Shown: positions 24,560 to 33,972, counted from the stretch's first letter. The stretch is 64,000 nucleotides of DNA from Nitrososphaerota archaeon (GCA_023379805.1 JAMCPI010000002.1:62001-126000), one strand, 5' to 3'. A program made the numbers and translations. The notes: a model not told the origin generated them from the letters alone.

Positions 24560-26062
24560 ATGGACCGCCGAATCTACATTGACAGCCTCAATGACGGAAG
24601 GGATGTTTGGTATAATGGAAAGAAAGTAACAGATCTAGTGAAGCATCCTGTGCTGGGACGCTGCGTAAAGAACAAGGCCTGCGAATACGATCTTCACCAC
24701 GATCCCGATTTAAAAGAACTGTTTACTGCAAGAGACGATGACGGTAGGAATATTTGTGTCGCATACAAGATACCTAGGTCATCTGATGACCTAGTTAGAT
24801 ACCGACATGCGCTGGAGATTGCTCTCGATAAGGTCGGCGGCGGTGTATCAGATCGCCTCCATTTCGGGTTCGAACTTGGTTCAGGTCTCTTAATCCACAC
24901 CCTTTCTCTTGTAAGGGGAAGCTTCGGCTCTAAAGTTCCCAAGGAGTATGTGCGGAATCTTGAGAGCTTCTATCGTCACTGCAGCGAACAAGACTTGACA
25001 TTGACGACAGCGTTCACTGAACTGAAGGGAGACCAGCGTATACCGCCTTGGAACAGGCCGCTCTACATGCGGATTATCAAGGAAACAAGCAAGGGTTTGA
25101 TTGTTCAAGGTATAAGGAGAATATCGACAGGAGCCGCGTACGCTCACGAAATCTGGACCGCCACCAACCCAGATATCTATCGACAACGCTTCGTCTCCTC
25201 GAAGGAGGTGGATGCACATGCGTCAATGCTGTTTCTATTCGCCGTTCCCATGAACACCCCCGGGCTGAAGATCATCTGCCGACCATCCGAGGTTTCGCTT
25301 CAAGACCGGAAGTTCGACTTTCCTGTCTCATGGTACGATGAAGTCGACGCCATGGTGATTTTTGATAACGTACTAGTTCCTTGGGAAAGAGTCTTTTCAT
25401 ATGGTGATGCGGATTTCATGAAGGCGTACGGGCCGGGTAACAGTGTGCTTAACGAATACTCTCATTGCATAAGCATGGTATCCAGCATGGAGGTGTTGGT
25501 GGGTGCCGCTTACTCGATTGTGGAGCAGAACGGCTTGTGGTCGAATCAAGTTATCAAACAGCAGGTTGCGGATTTGGTGGTGACTCTTTGCACCTCGAAG
25601 GCCACTCTCAGGATGGCTGAGATAGAACCAGTTCAGAAGGAGGCTGGTTTACTGGAACCCTCACCGACAATGACGCATGTAGCGCTTAACCATGGGATTA
25701 ATTCTTACCAGAATATGCTTCCTGTTGTGCGGGATCTTGTAGGCGGAAGCACAACAACAAGCCAGAACTACCGTGACCTCACCTCGCCAGAAATTGGCGG
25801 TTTTGTCGAGCGCGCATTCCGAGGAACCAGAACAGGGAGGGAGCGTCTAGCAGTAATCAAGCTGATTGAAGATCTGACGTCAAGTCTCTTCGCCGCCAGA
25901 AAAAGCCAGTTTCTCAGCTTCTCTCTCGGTGCGCCTCACGCCAAGAAACTGACGCTGGCCGAACATTTTGATTTCAAGCCGTTACTTGACAAGCTGAATA
26001 AGATTCTAAACATCGATAATGCTGAAGATGAAGGAACCCAAAACAAGCAGGTCACCAGTTAG
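24560..26062 (+). CDS. HpaB-family flavin-dependent monooxygenase (or related acyl-CoA dehydratase)
   Basis: 500 residues of the 4-hydroxyphenylacetate 3-hydroxylase/4-hydroxybutyryl-CoA dehydratase superfamily: N-terminal RIYIDSLNDGRDVWYNGKKV, the flavin region LTLTTAFTELKGDQRIPPW, IRRISTGAAYAHEIW, FDNVLVPWERVFSYGDADF, and C-terminal RTGRERLAVIKLIEDLTSSLFAARKSQF. The dehydratase needs three cysteines and a histidine for its 4Fe-4S cluster; I do not see the C-x3-C pattern, so the monooxygenase side is preferred. No flavin reductase partner is adjacent. The substrate is unknown. Confidence 0.8.
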   Translation: MDRRIYIDSLNDGRDVWYNGKKVTDLVKHPVLGRCVKNKACEYDLHHDPDLKELFTARDDDGRNICVAYKIPRSSDDLVRYRHALEIALDKVGGGVSDRLHFGFELGSGLLIHTLSLVRGSFGSKVPKEYVRNLESFYRHCSEQDLTLTTAFTELKGDQRIPPWNRPLYMRIIKETSKGLIVQGIRRISTGAAYAHEIWTATNPDIYRQRFVSSKEVDAHASMLFLFAVPMNTPGLKIICRPSEVSLQDRKFDFPVSWYDEVDAMVIFDNVLVPWERVFSYGDADFMKAYGPGNSVLNEYSHCISMVSSMEVLVGAAYSIVEQNGLWSNQVIKQQVADLVVTLCTSKATLRMAEIEPVQKEAGLLEPSPTMTHVALNHGINSYQNMLPVVRDLVGGSTTTSQNYRDLTSPEIGGFVERAFRGTRTGRERLAVIKLIEDLTSSLFAARKSQFLSFSLGAPHAKKLTLAEHFDFKPLLDKLNKILNIDNAEDEGTQNKQVTS

Positions 26063-26155
26063 ATTGTTGTGAGTAGTGCCGAAGATACTGCTTGCTGTTT
26101 GTCAACAAGTTACCCTTTAGCAAATTCACTCTAAGGTGTACCGGAAAATGTTCAA

Positions 26156-26653
26156 TCATCCTCGTAGGTTCGCAGCAAGCCCGGTAGCGTACCCAAAGGG
26201 AAGAAGAATCTTCGTGGTTACGTTGAATGCTTCTGCGTAAAGGCTCAGCGGTTGAGTGGACGGCAGGTTAAATGGGAATCCAGCTAGAATCCAGAGAAGC
26301 CAATCAGCTAAGAAGGCGGAAAGCAGGATTATCGGCAATCGCTGCGATACAAAATAGTTGCGTGCCTGCATTAGCCCGAGGATGATCGAGCATATGAGTA
26401 ATCCAACTCCCCATAAGGGGAGCATGTCTGTCGGGGGAAACCCTCCTGTGACGTTGAAGAGAACCTCATAGAGAAAGAACGTGAACAGTGCAGCTACAGA
26501 TCCATTGTATAATGCCGCCGTCCACCCCTTACTTCGAAATCTCCAAACCACGAACACAAAGACTAGCAAGAACGTTATGACCGTTGATAGACGAACCGGG
26601 GCTGAACCGAAAAAAACCCACAGCCTGTCAAGATAAATCATTGTCCTCTTCAA
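26156..26653 (-). CDS. five-helix membrane protein of unknown function
   Basis: 165 residues with five hydrophobic helices (LSTVITFLLVFVFVVWRF, ALYNGSVAALFTFFLYEVLF, GVGLLICSIILGLMQAR, IILLSAFLADWLLWILAGF and FNVTTKILLPFGYATGLAANL). I do not recognise the family. It ends convergently 93 bases after the HpaB-like gene and diverges from the histidine kinase. Confidence 0.7.
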   Translation of the reverse strand: MKRTMIYLDRLWVFFGSAPVRLSTVITFLLVFVFVVWRFRSKGWTAALYNGSVAALFTFFLYEVLFNVTGGFPPTDMLPLWGVGLLICSIILGLMQARNYFVSQRLPIILLSAFLADWLLWILAGFPFNLPSTQPLSLYAEAFNVTTKILLPFGYATGLAANLRG

Positions 26654-26849
26654 CTCCGCGTATGAATGCTCTGCAGAGCGCCGCTATACTTGTCAAGACA
26701 AAAACCAATAAACAACCTCAACATACCAATGATTAAATATTACTCGATCATAGAAAAGATCACACAATCACTAAACGAAACGTCAGGTACGACTCGATCA
26801 ACTGAAGCGGATTTAGTTAATCTGCTTCTAGGAAGCGATTACATAAAAA

Positions 26850-29441
26850 ATGAAGCGTATACACAAAGACGAGAAGCAACCGGATATCCATGGCCTCCTA
26901 CTTCAGGCAGCAAACGCTCTGGCTGAATCACTGGATCTGCAGCGCACACTCAACACACTAGCCAGTATTACATCCCAGCTTACTCACTGCAGCCGTGTTA
27001 CCATATGTCTACTTGAGAACCAAAACCAAGATCAGACAAAGTTCAAACTCGTAGCTTCGAGAAAAGGATATGGGATTCTACCTCCGATTGGCCAGTCTTA
27101 CGAGTTCAACGCTTTAACTCCAAAGGTAAGACAGGCTGTAGAAACAAAGAAATCTATGGTTGTTGATTATGAAGAACCTGGAATAGCTCGGGCGAACAAA
27201 GAAAGAGCAGACGCCATTAAGGCTCGACTGCTTCTTGTTACACCTATTGTATACAACGGCGAAGTCATCGGCTTCATGTCTCTTGACGAGCCTGAGCAGC
27301 GAAGGAGTTTCACGACTAAAGAGATAAGACTGATTGAAGGAATAGCCTCTCAAGCGGCAGTCGCCCTTAACCGAGCTAAACTCTTTGAAGAGCACAAACA
27401 ATACGATGAGGCTCTTCTTAAGGCTAAAGAAGAAACCGAGCTTGACAGAAAGCGTTTAGAGACTATACTAGAAACTATCCCCTCCGCTGTAGTTATTCTA
27501 GAAAAGACCGGTAAAATCCCGTACATCAATAAGCGCGCTATGCAGCTGTATGGGCTTGATGGCGATAAGTCTTCTTCAGACGTGTACATGAAGACGATAA
27601 AGGTGAAAACCATCAACGGAGAACCTTATCCGTTTGACCGGAATCCAGCCGCTCGCGCCTTAAGCGGTGAAGTGGTTCGAAACGAGGAGTTGATTATCCA
27701 GAAAGCTGACGGTGCACTTTTACCTATACTCGCAAGTTCAGCACCTATATACAACGCTACCGGCGAGGTAGTATCATCCATTGCTGTCTTTGAAGATATT
27801 TCTAAACCTAAGCAAGCTGAAGAGGCGCTGCGCAAAGCCCACGATGAGCTAGAACTGCGAGTTCGGGAGCGAACTGCAGAACTTGAAAAAACAAATGAAG
27901 CATTACAGCAGTCAGAGGAAAAATACCGCACATTAATCGACAACATTCAGGACGGGGTGTTCATTATTCAAGACCGTAAAGTACGGTTTGTCAATGAAGT
28001 GTTTGCCGGATTAGCCGGATACACTGTCGAGGATGTTATTGGGAAAGACTTCTGGGATTTTGTTGCCCCAGAAGATAGAGATATGGTCGTAGACCGTTAC
28101 TGGCGAAGAATAGGTGGGAAAGGTACGTCAGAAGCGCAAGATGTGCCTCGAGAATATGAATTCAATCTGATACACAAAAACGGGACAACCAGATTTCTTG
28201 TCAACGTCAATGTTGGAGTTGTAAACTACCAAGGCAAAATGACTACTATTGGAACAATGAAGAACGTTACGGAGAAGAAGCTCGAAGCTCAGCTGCTCCG
28301 CGCCCAGAGGATGGAGAGCATCGGCAGATTAGCAGGTGGGATAGCGCATGATCTCAACAACCTACTGACACCCACCACTATCTCACTGCATCTACTGAAG
28401 GAGAAGCTCACAGACGAAGAGAGTAAGGAGGTGCTAAACCTTCTTGAGAAGAACACTTGGCGTGCAGCTGACCTGATGACTAAGCTGCTGACATTTGCAC
28501 GAGGAGTAGAGGTGGACCGCAAACCACTCCAATTATCACAAATAATATGCGAGATCCAGAAACTCATTAGAGAAACGTTCCCAAGAAACATAGAAATCAG
28601 AACCCGCGTGCAAAAAGACCTATGGACTACCTTAGGAGATTCCACGCAGATACTTCAGGTCATTATGAATCTCTGCGTTAATGCTCGAGACGCCATGCCA
28701 AAAGGAGGTATCCTCACAGTTTCAGCGGAAAACATCACTATCAACAAAAACTGTTCGGATGTTAACTCTGAAGCTAAGCCCGGCCAATATGTTGCTATAA
28801 CTGTCTCTGATACAGGTACAGGTATTCCTGACTTCGTCCGTGAGAGGATGTTTGAGCCGTTCTTCACAACCAAGGATCAGAGTAAGGGCTCCGGGCTCGG
28901 GCTGTCAATATCTCTGGGTGTAGTTAAGAGTCATAACGGCTTCATTAACGTGTTTAGTGAAGTAGGAAAAGGATCCGAGTTCAAGGTTCATCTACCCGCC
29001 TACAAGGCAACTGAAGAACTAAAACATAGTAAAAGGGGCAGAGGAGCAGAGCAGGCCAGACCGGCTAGAGGTCAAGGAGCAGTAATTCTCATCGTAGAGG
29101 ATGAGCCTTCAGTACTCAAAGTTACAAGAATGACACTGGAAAACCAAGGATACAGGACAATTACAGCGACAGATGGAACCAAAGCTGTAGATGCATATTC
29201 ACAGAATCAGGATGTGGTCAACGCCGTACTTCTAGACATGATGATGCCGGTAATGGATGGAGACACAACAATCAAAGCTCTGCGTAAAATCAACCCTAGC
29301 GTCAAGATAATAGCGGTGAGCGGCTTCGCCAAGAAAGACAGATACGAGAAGTCAATAGAGGATGCGCAAGCCTTCCTAATGAAGCCGTACACTGCCGATG
29401 AGCTGCTGAAGACCATCAATCAAGTATTGACCGCACAATAA
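26850..29441 (+). CDS. cytosolic hybrid histidine kinase (GAF-PAS-PAS-HisKA-HATPase-receiver)
   Basis: 863 residues, no membrane helix. Order: GAF (about 10-175, ALAESLDLQRTLNTLASITS... to IASQAAVALNRAKLFEE), coiled coil, PAS 1 (200-325), coiled coil (DELELRVRERTAELEKTNEAL), PAS 2 (350-475, EEKYRTLIDNIQDGVFIIQ), dimerisation domain with the phospho-His in GRLAGGIAHDLNNLL, ATPase with NLCVNARDAMPKGG, VSDTGTGIP and GSGLGLSIS, and a receiver (about 745-860) with LLDMMMPVMDG and FLMKPYTADEL. It senses an internal signal, probably small molecule or redox. Its partner may be the stand-alone receiver at 17.4 kb (inference). Confidence 0.93.
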   Translation: MKRIHKDEKQPDIHGLLLQAANALAESLDLQRTLNTLASITSQLTHCSRVTICLLENQNQDQTKFKLVASRKGYGILPPIGQSYEFNALTPKVRQAVETKKSMVVDYEEPGIARANKERADAIKARLLLVTPIVYNGEVIGFMSLDEPEQRRSFTTKEIRLIEGIASQAAVALNRAKLFEEHKQYDEALLKAKEETELDRKRLETILETIPSAVVILEKTGKIPYINKRAMQLYGLDGDKSSSDVYMKTIKVKTINGEPYPFDRNPAARALSGEVVRNEELIIQKADGALLPILASSAPIYNATGEVVSSIAVFEDISKPKQAEEALRKAHDELELRVRERTAELEKTNEALQQSEEKYRTLIDNIQDGVFIIQDRKVRFVNEVFAGLAGYTVEDVIGKDFWDFVAPEDRDMVVDRYWRRIGGKGTSEAQDVPREYEFNLIHKNGTTRFLVNVNVGVVNYQGKMTTIGTMKNVTEKKLEAQLLRAQRMESIGRLAGGIAHDLNNLLTPTTISLHLLKEKLTDEESKEVLNLLEKNTWRAADLMTKLLTFARGVEVDRKPLQLSQIICEIQKLIRETFPRNIEIRTRVQKDLWTTLGDSTQILQVIMNLCVNARDAMPKGGILTVSAENITINKNCSDVNSEAKPGQYVAITVSDTGTGIPDFVRERMFEPFFTTKDQSKGSGLGLSISLGVVKSHNGFINVFSEVGKGSEFKVHLPAYKATEELKHSKRGRGAEQARPARGQGAVILIVEDEPSVLKVTRMTLENQGYRTITATDGTKAVDAYSQNQDVVNAVLLDMMMPVMDGDTTIKALRKINPSVKIIAVSGFAKKDRYEKSIEDAQAFLMKPYTADELLKTINQVLTAQ

Positions 29442-29501
29442 CACGTAAACAAAAGCGAATACAGATATCCAGAAATTAGAAGTAAGGAACCTCTTTTCTC
29501 C

Positions 29502-29822
29502 CTACGATCTTATCATAGTCAGCATCATCTTGAATCTATGTACTGCTTTCAGAGCATGCGGCACATTAGCCGGCATAATGACCGCTTCACCCTCCTTCAA
29601 CTTAATGGCTTCACCTGAAATAATCACCACAGCTTCCCCATCGAGAATGTAGACAAGCGCGTCAAACGGCGCCGTGTGTTCGCTTAACCCTTGATGCTCA
29701 TCAAAAGCGAACAGCGTCACGGTTCCAGTCTTCTTCTCAATGACTGTTCTGCTCACAACAGATCCTTCTTGGTAATCGATCATCTCTACAAGTTTAGACA
29801 CCTTCCCCGGATCAAGACCCAT
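29502..29822 (-). CDS. cupin-domain protein
   Basis: A 106-residue single cupin: GTVTLFAFDEHQGLSEHTAPFDALVYILDGEAVVIISGEAIKLKEG (motif 1, with His and Asp/Glu at the metal positions) and AVIMPANVPHALKAVHRFKMML (motif 2, His in PHAL). Small cupins of this type bind a metal and may be isomerases, dioxygenases or quercetinase-like proteins; the substrate cannot be told. It converges with the histidine kinase gene. Confidence 0.88.
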   Translation of the reverse strand: MGLDPGKVSKLVEMIDYQEGSVVSRTVIEKKTGTVTLFAFDEHQGLSEHTAPFDALVYILDGEAVVIISGEAIKLKEGEAVIMPANVPHALKAVHRFKMMLTMIRS

Positions 29823-29962
29823 CTCTAATCATCTACCCTCCACAACAGCCTAACATAACTTAAAGATACTGCCAAACAGATTATCTAAACTACACTAGCT
29901 GAGAGCAGCTGTTGTTGAAACTCTTTTAGATAGATCATTGTAATAGATGTTGAGGATCATCA

Positions 29963-30352
29963 ATGCGGTTTACAGGATCTAGAAAAATAAGAGTCTTGGC
30001 CATTGTAGCGGTTGTAGCCGCGGTAGTTGCTGCAGCAGGGCTAGGCGCATTCCAATCACTATCAATACCTGGTTTCGTAAACTCGCGGGTCACAGTCAGC
30101 GGCTCACTGCAACCTCTGAACAAGGTGGATATAGTTCCAACCCGTGTCGAGTTCATAAACACCTCGACTGAAGAGAAGTTCTCTGCACCAGTTGAAAAAG
30201 GTAGATACTCAATAGATCTTCAGAACCACGTTTTCTACAGAATCAAAGTCACATGGATCCTGATTCCCGGATCCCGCACAGGAACAAGTGACTCGGGAAC
30301 ATTAAACCTAAACACGAACACCGTTAGCTACACCTACAACATACCTTGGTAG
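29963..30352 (+). CDS. small exported protein of unknown function
   Basis: 129 residues with a signal or anchor helix (about 10-30, VLAIVAVVAAVVAAAGLGAF) and a beta-rich domain, VNSRVTVSGSLQPLNKVDIVPTRVEFINTSTEEKFSAPVEKGRYSIDLQNHVFYRIKVTW. The pattern looks like a small carboxypeptidase-regulatory/transthyretin-like beta sandwich (G-x-Y-x-I/V strand), but it is not certain. It converges with the ABC permease gene. Confidence 0.65.
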   Translation: MRFTGSRKIRVLAIVAVVAAVVAAAGLGAFQSLSIPGFVNSRVTVSGSLQPLNKVDIVPTRVEFINTSTEEKFSAPVEKGRYSIDLQNHVFYRIKVTWILIPGSRTGTSDSGTLNLNTNTVSYTYNIPW

Positions 30353-30444
30353 GAAAGCCTAGACATTAGCCGCCTCTTTTCTTCTATTATCTTTTCAGCA
30401 GTTCACTTGTTAATGTTAACCGGGATTCTAAAGGTCTAGTTTAG

Positions 30445-31218
30445 TTAGACTCGGATTCGCCTGAACGCTAGTACGGCTATGGTGAATATCACTATTGTTT
30501 CGATGGTGAGGAGAGTGAGTTCGGTTGAGATGAAGGGTGTCATTGAGTCGAAGAGACCGGCTCTCAGAAGATCCGTCGCGTAGGTCAGGGGGTTGAGGAG
30601 ACTGACCGACTGAATCACCGGGGGTGCTTTGTTCGCGGGGTAGAATACTGAAGATGTGAAGAGGAAGATGAAGAAGGTGAATGTTGAAACGATGTTGAAG
30701 CTCTCTGATGACTTCAATGCGACGGACAGGGCGAGAGCGAAGCTGCCGAAGAACATTGTTCCTAGAAACAACGCTAATCCTGTTAGAAATATGCTTTGAG
30801 CCGTGAGGTAGAGTGCGCCGCCTAGAACAGGCAGAGCTATGAAGAAGACCAGAAGCGAGCTGGCTATGCCGATTATTAGAGTCGCTAAGATGATGCTCAG
30901 AATGTACTGAAGTCTTGTGAAGGGCCCCATAAGAAGCTGCTCAAACATCCCGTTCTTCCTATCATACCATAGTTGAGTTCCCGCGTTAGTACCCGAGTTG
31001 ATGACGGTTAACGTGATGGCTCCTGCTGCTAGGAAAAGCTGGTAGCTAACGATCCGCCCATTACCAATATCAAATGGAGTAACCAACCCGCTGAGCGCAA
31101 AGCCTTGTACGAAAATGAAGAATAACGGAAACACTAGTTCAAAGAACAGCGAGACACGGTCAAGATTAGCTCGTAGATTCCGATACACCAACCTTACATA
31201 GATATTCACTGCACTCAC
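30445..31218 (-). CDS. ABC-2 type transporter permease
   Basis: 257 residues with six membrane helices of the ABC-2 (DrrB/NodJ-like) fold, including an N-terminal amphipathic start (YVRLVYRNLRANLDRVSLFFELVFPLFFIFVQG) and the conserved segment SSVFYPANKAPPVIQSVSLLNPLTYATDLLRAGLF. It pairs with the ATPase encoded nine bases upstream. Together they probably export a lipid, drug or polymer; the cargo cannot be seen. Confidence 0.9.
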   Translation of the reverse strand: MSAVNIYVRLVYRNLRANLDRVSLFFELVFPLFFIFVQGFALSGLVTPFDIGNGRIVSYQLFLAAGAITLTVINSGTNAGTQLWYDRKNGMFEQLLMGPFTRLQYILSIILATLIIGIASSLLVFFIALPVLGGALYLTAQSIFLTGLALFLGTMFFGSFALALSVALKSSESFNIVSTFTFFIFLFTSSVFYPANKAPPVIQSVSLLNPLTYATDLLRAGLFDSMTPFISTELTLLTIETIVIFTIAVLAFRRIRV

Positions 31219-31227
31219 CCAGCCTCC

Positions 31228-32256
31228 TTAGCCGCCTCGGGGAGGAGAGGCAACGTAGCTCTTCTCACCGCTGTGCACGTGACCGGAATCGTTTCCTGAG
31301 CCGTTCTTAACCAGGCTGATGAACGCATCTTCAAGCGTAGTTTCAGCTATGTAGATCGAGGAGATGTGCAGGTTAAGCTTGTCAGCGAGCCTGTAGAGCT
31401 CAGGTATCACTAGCTCCGGCTTGGATGTGGCTGCTCTGTAGGTGCCGCTCAACTCGTCCAAAACCAGTTTATCCACCGCTTCGGCTGAGGATAATTCTTC
31501 GAAAAGATTCTTCGAGACGCCTTCAAGCAGCCTGAACTCAACGGCCTTAGCGCTTCCAAACCGGCGCTTCAGGTTCCCAGGTGTATCAACCTCAACTATT
31601 TTTCCCTCGTTTATCACCGCTATCCTGTCACAGAGATACTCCGCCTCCTCTATGATGTGAGTGGTGAAGAAGATGGTGAGCCCCTCATTCACCTTCTCTT
31701 TGAAGAAGTCTAGGAAAGCCCTTCTAGCAAGAGGATCTAAGCCGACAGTAGGCTCATCAAGGAAGAGCAGATCCATATCATGGATAAATTCTCGGGCAAC
31801 TTGAAGCCTCCTCCGCTGCCCACCGGACAAATCGACTACAGACTTCTTCCTGAACTCCTGCATCTCAAACCTCTCAATAAGCTCATCAATACGTCTCCTC
31901 CGCAACCGCTTCGGCACATTCCAGACCAAACCGTAGAGGTTCATGCTTGTCTCAACATTCAACCCTTGATCAAAACTATCCTGCTGCTGCACAACTCCTA
32001 TGCGCTGCCGAATCTTCTTCCCCTCGCTCCTCAGATCCAGCCCCAGAATCTTAGCTTGCCCAGACGTTGGAGGCAGCAGTGTGGTAAGCATCTTTATCGT
32101 AGTAGTCTTGCCTGCACCGTTAGGGCCAAGAAACCCAAAGACCTCGGATCGCTTAACCTCAAAGCTCACGCTGTCAACTGCAACCTTGTCCCCGAAACGC
32201 TTGGACAGATCCCTAACATTGACCGCAAAACTGTCGCTAGCCAAATCTGCTACCAA
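31228..32256 (-). CDS. ABC transporter ATP-binding protein (DrrA-like)
   Basis: 342 residues. Walker A GPNGAGKTTTIKML, Q-loop VVQQQDSF, signature LSGGQRRRLQVAREF, Walker B LLFLDEPTVGLDP, and switch His in TTHIIEEAEYLCDR. The C-terminal domain (DTPGNLKRRFGSAKAVEFRL) is typical of DrrA/NatA ATPases, and a Gly/Ser-rich tail ends in PPRGG. Start TTG 32256. It forms a two-gene operon with the permease. Confidence 0.93.
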   Translation of the reverse strand: MVADLASDSFAVNVRDLSKRFGDKVAVDSVSFEVKRSEVFGFLGPNGAGKTTTIKMLTTLLPPTSGQAKILGLDLRSEGKKIRQRIGVVQQQDSFDQGLNVETSMNLYGLVWNVPKRLRRRRIDELIERFEMQEFRKKSVVDLSGGQRRRLQVAREFIHDMDLLFLDEPTVGLDPLARRAFLDFFKEKVNEGLTIFFTTHIIEEAEYLCDRIAVINEGKIVEVDTPGNLKRRFGSAKAVEFRLLEGVSKNLFEELSSAEAVDKLVLDELSGTYRAATSKPELVIPELYRLADKLNLHISSIYIAETTLEDAFISLVKNGSGNDSGHVHSGEKSYVASPPRGG

Positions 32257-32335
32257 CTAATATTTCGCTATCAAGTAATTTAAGAGTAGCAGATTCAAAC
32301 CTTTCTTACAGGTTAATGCGAAGGCGGGCTGGCGT

Positions 32336-32629
32336 CTAGCCTTTCCATAAACCCAGCCCTAGACCTATTAAAAATCCTAGAGATGAGTATGGTAGAACAT
32401 CCAACTCGCTTCTACCTGTCTGTATTAGCCTAGGCAGTATCTCTAAAGCTCTGCTGTAAACATCCTCGAATGTTAGACTAATCGCTCCTATAGACACCAA
32501 CAAGACTATCAAGACTGCAATTACAATGAGCAGTTTGAACGTCCGCTTAACTATCATACCTACAAGGAGCCCTATCACCAAAGGTAGAACCGTTGGGATA
32601 AGCCAAGCTACTTCAGCCGGAATAACCAT
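32336..32629 (-). CDS. small membrane protein
   Basis: 97 residues with three hydrophobic segments: WLIPTVLPLVIGLLVGMIV, LLIVIAVLIVLLVSIGAISL and SSLGFLIGLGLGLWKG. Similar short archaeal proteins resemble the FUN14 family, whose Gly-rich TM helices (G-x-x-x-G) look alike, but the match is weak. It lies upstream of the ABC operon on the same strand, 80 bases away. Confidence 0.65.
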   Translation of the reverse strand: MVIPAEVAWLIPTVLPLVIGLLVGMIVKRTFKLLIVIAVLIVLLVSIGAISLTFEDVYSRALEILPRLIQTGRSELDVLPYSSLGFLIGLGLGLWKG

Positions 32630-32933
32630 ATGAGCCGAAGTACGCTACCCCAGTCTAAATACATATCCCTGAAAATAGATTTACTTGCCGGTGAAAAATC
32701 CTCATCAACTCCAAGAAAAATACTAGTCGATAGCCCAGCTGAACCAGTTAAAACATCCAACAAGCCTTACGATCAAGTAATTCTCAACCAAACCGCTTAA
32801 AACAACAATTATACATATATTTCGAGACTGTTTATCTCCACACCGAGACCATTGGTAACAGGCATGCCGCGAGAGGAAGGAAGATAGAACAACAGATGCT
32901 CATCATCGTCTACTGCTTCGCTTTTAGCTTAGT

Positions 32934-32948
32934 TTCGGATATTCCGAA
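32934..32948. promoter_or_regulatory. operator TTCGGA-N3-TCCGAA (site 1), regulator gene
   Basis: A perfect 6-bp inverted repeat, TTCGGA-TAT-TCCGAA, lies ten bases upstream of a TATA-like TTTAATAC (32958-32965) that serves the membrane wHTH gene at 33005. The same palindrome occurs at 33878, 33912, 37830 and 37863 in front of two other genes. Autoregulation by the wHTH protein is inferred. The remainder of 32630-33004 shows no other feature. Confidence 0.7.
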
Positions 32949-33004
32949 CAAAATGCGTTTAATACTATTCCAGATACGGAGCATGAGGATAGAGGTGACC
33001 TAGC

Positions 33005-33832
33005 TTGGAGGATGAGGTTTCACACTTCTTTACCATGATAGGTCATCCTTTGAGACGAAAGATCATAAAGTATCTTGGAGAAAACGGGCAAGGCGGCTTT
33101 ACAGACCTAAAAGCATACCTGGATGTGAGCACAGGCACACTGTATTACCAAATAGATTTTTTGGCAGAGCTCATTGAGCAGGATGCTACTAAGAAGTACC
33201 GGTTGAACGAGAAAGGCAAATTCGCGTATCGGCTTCTGTCTGAAAGCTACGAGAAGCTAACATCAAGCCGCTTCGTCAAACAAGATCGGACAGTAGCCGG
33301 CTACATCACCCTCTGGCTGATCGGATGGCGGTTCATCTCTAACCTGTATGCGAGACCAAGACTTGCCTCACTCTTCGCTGTGATGGTGCTCCTCTACGGC
33401 ACCCTAGTGGCATACCTGTCGGGATTGTACCCGTTAATCTTCATCTATGTGAACCGGCTGCCTCTCCCGACGCTCTACATACCTTTACTCTTCATAGTAG
33501 GCTACCTGCTGATTAATGCCCTCGCAAACATTCTGTCCTATGTAGCTTACAGAACACAGGGTGGCGCAAAACCTCTTCTGCTAGGATCAGCCTTCGCACT
33601 TGCACCCAGCCTGATCGCACCAACTGTATATGTTATCGCTGAAGGTTTTCAGACTCATTTGACAAGTCTTCAGATACAGATACTCATGCTTATCGGAGTA
33701 GGCTACTCTCTCGGTTTCCTCACCTCAGCAATATCTCTCTCTAAGGGATTAGCTACCGAGAAGGCTGCTCTACTAGCCTCGATCACACTCTACGTATCCT
33801 TAGGATTAGCCTTCTACTTTACAACACTTTGA
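33005..33832 (+). CDS. membrane-embedded winged-helix regulator
   Basis: 275 residues. Residues about 5-80 form an ArsR-like winged helix: FFTMIGHPLRRKIIKYLGENGQGGFTDLKAYLDVSTGTLYYQIDFL and wing TKKYRLNEKGKFAYRLL. A linker (SRFVKQDRTVAGYITLW) leads to five or six membrane helices (LASLFAVMVLLYGTLVAYLSGLY, LYIPLLFIVGYLLINALANIL, LLLGSAFALAPSLIAPTVYVIA, QILMLIGVGYSLGFLTSAISL, KAALLASITLYVSLGLAFYF) with a Yip1-like look. It could read a membrane signal and control genes carrying TTCGGA-N3-TCCGAA. Start TTG 33005. It is followed by the PepSY-like operon. Confidence 0.85.
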   Translation: MEDEVSHFFTMIGHPLRRKIIKYLGENGQGGFTDLKAYLDVSTGTLYYQIDFLAELIEQDATKKYRLNEKGKFAYRLLSESYEKLTSSRFVKQDRTVAGYITLWLIGWRFISNLYARPRLASLFAVMVLLYGTLVAYLSGLYPLIFIYVNRLPLPTLYIPLLFIVGYLLINALANILSYVAYRTQGGAKPLLLGSAFALAPSLIAPTVYVIAEGFQTHLTSLQIQILMLIGVGYSLGFLTSAISLSKGLATEKAALLASITLYVSLGLAFYFTTL

Positions 33833-33877
33833 AGACCTCAATAAACCCTATCACGATGTATGAACCATATTTTTTGA

Positions 33878-33926
33878 TTCGGAAATTCCGAATATACCTT
33901 ACTTTTAGGAGTTCGGAAAAACCGAA
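33878..33926. promoter_or_regulatory. paired operators (sites 2 and 3) flanking TATA of PepSY-like operon
   Basis: Site 2, TTCGGA-AAT-TCCGAA (33878-33892), and site 3, TTCGGA-AAA-ACCGAA (33912-33926), are 34 bp apart centre to centre, about three helical turns on one DNA face. The AT-rich CTTACTTTTAGG between them is the probable TATA region. The stretch from 33909 to 33944 is 35/36 identical to the htrA promoter on the other strand. Confidence 0.75.
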
Positions 33927-33972
33927 AGACAAACCTCAAAAATCGCTTTTTTCTTGCTAAACTCTGGGAAAG

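Noticed and set aside
24560-26062. Certain 4-hydroxybutyryl-CoA dehydratase of a carbon fixation cycle
   Set aside because: The fold is shared, but the cluster-binding cysteine pattern could not be found, so only the superfamily is claimed.
26666-26926. 86-codon frame ahead of the histidine kinase
   Set aside because: It overlaps the kinase start by 77 bases in another frame and has no recognisable domain; an upstream extension by frameshift is possible but unsupported.
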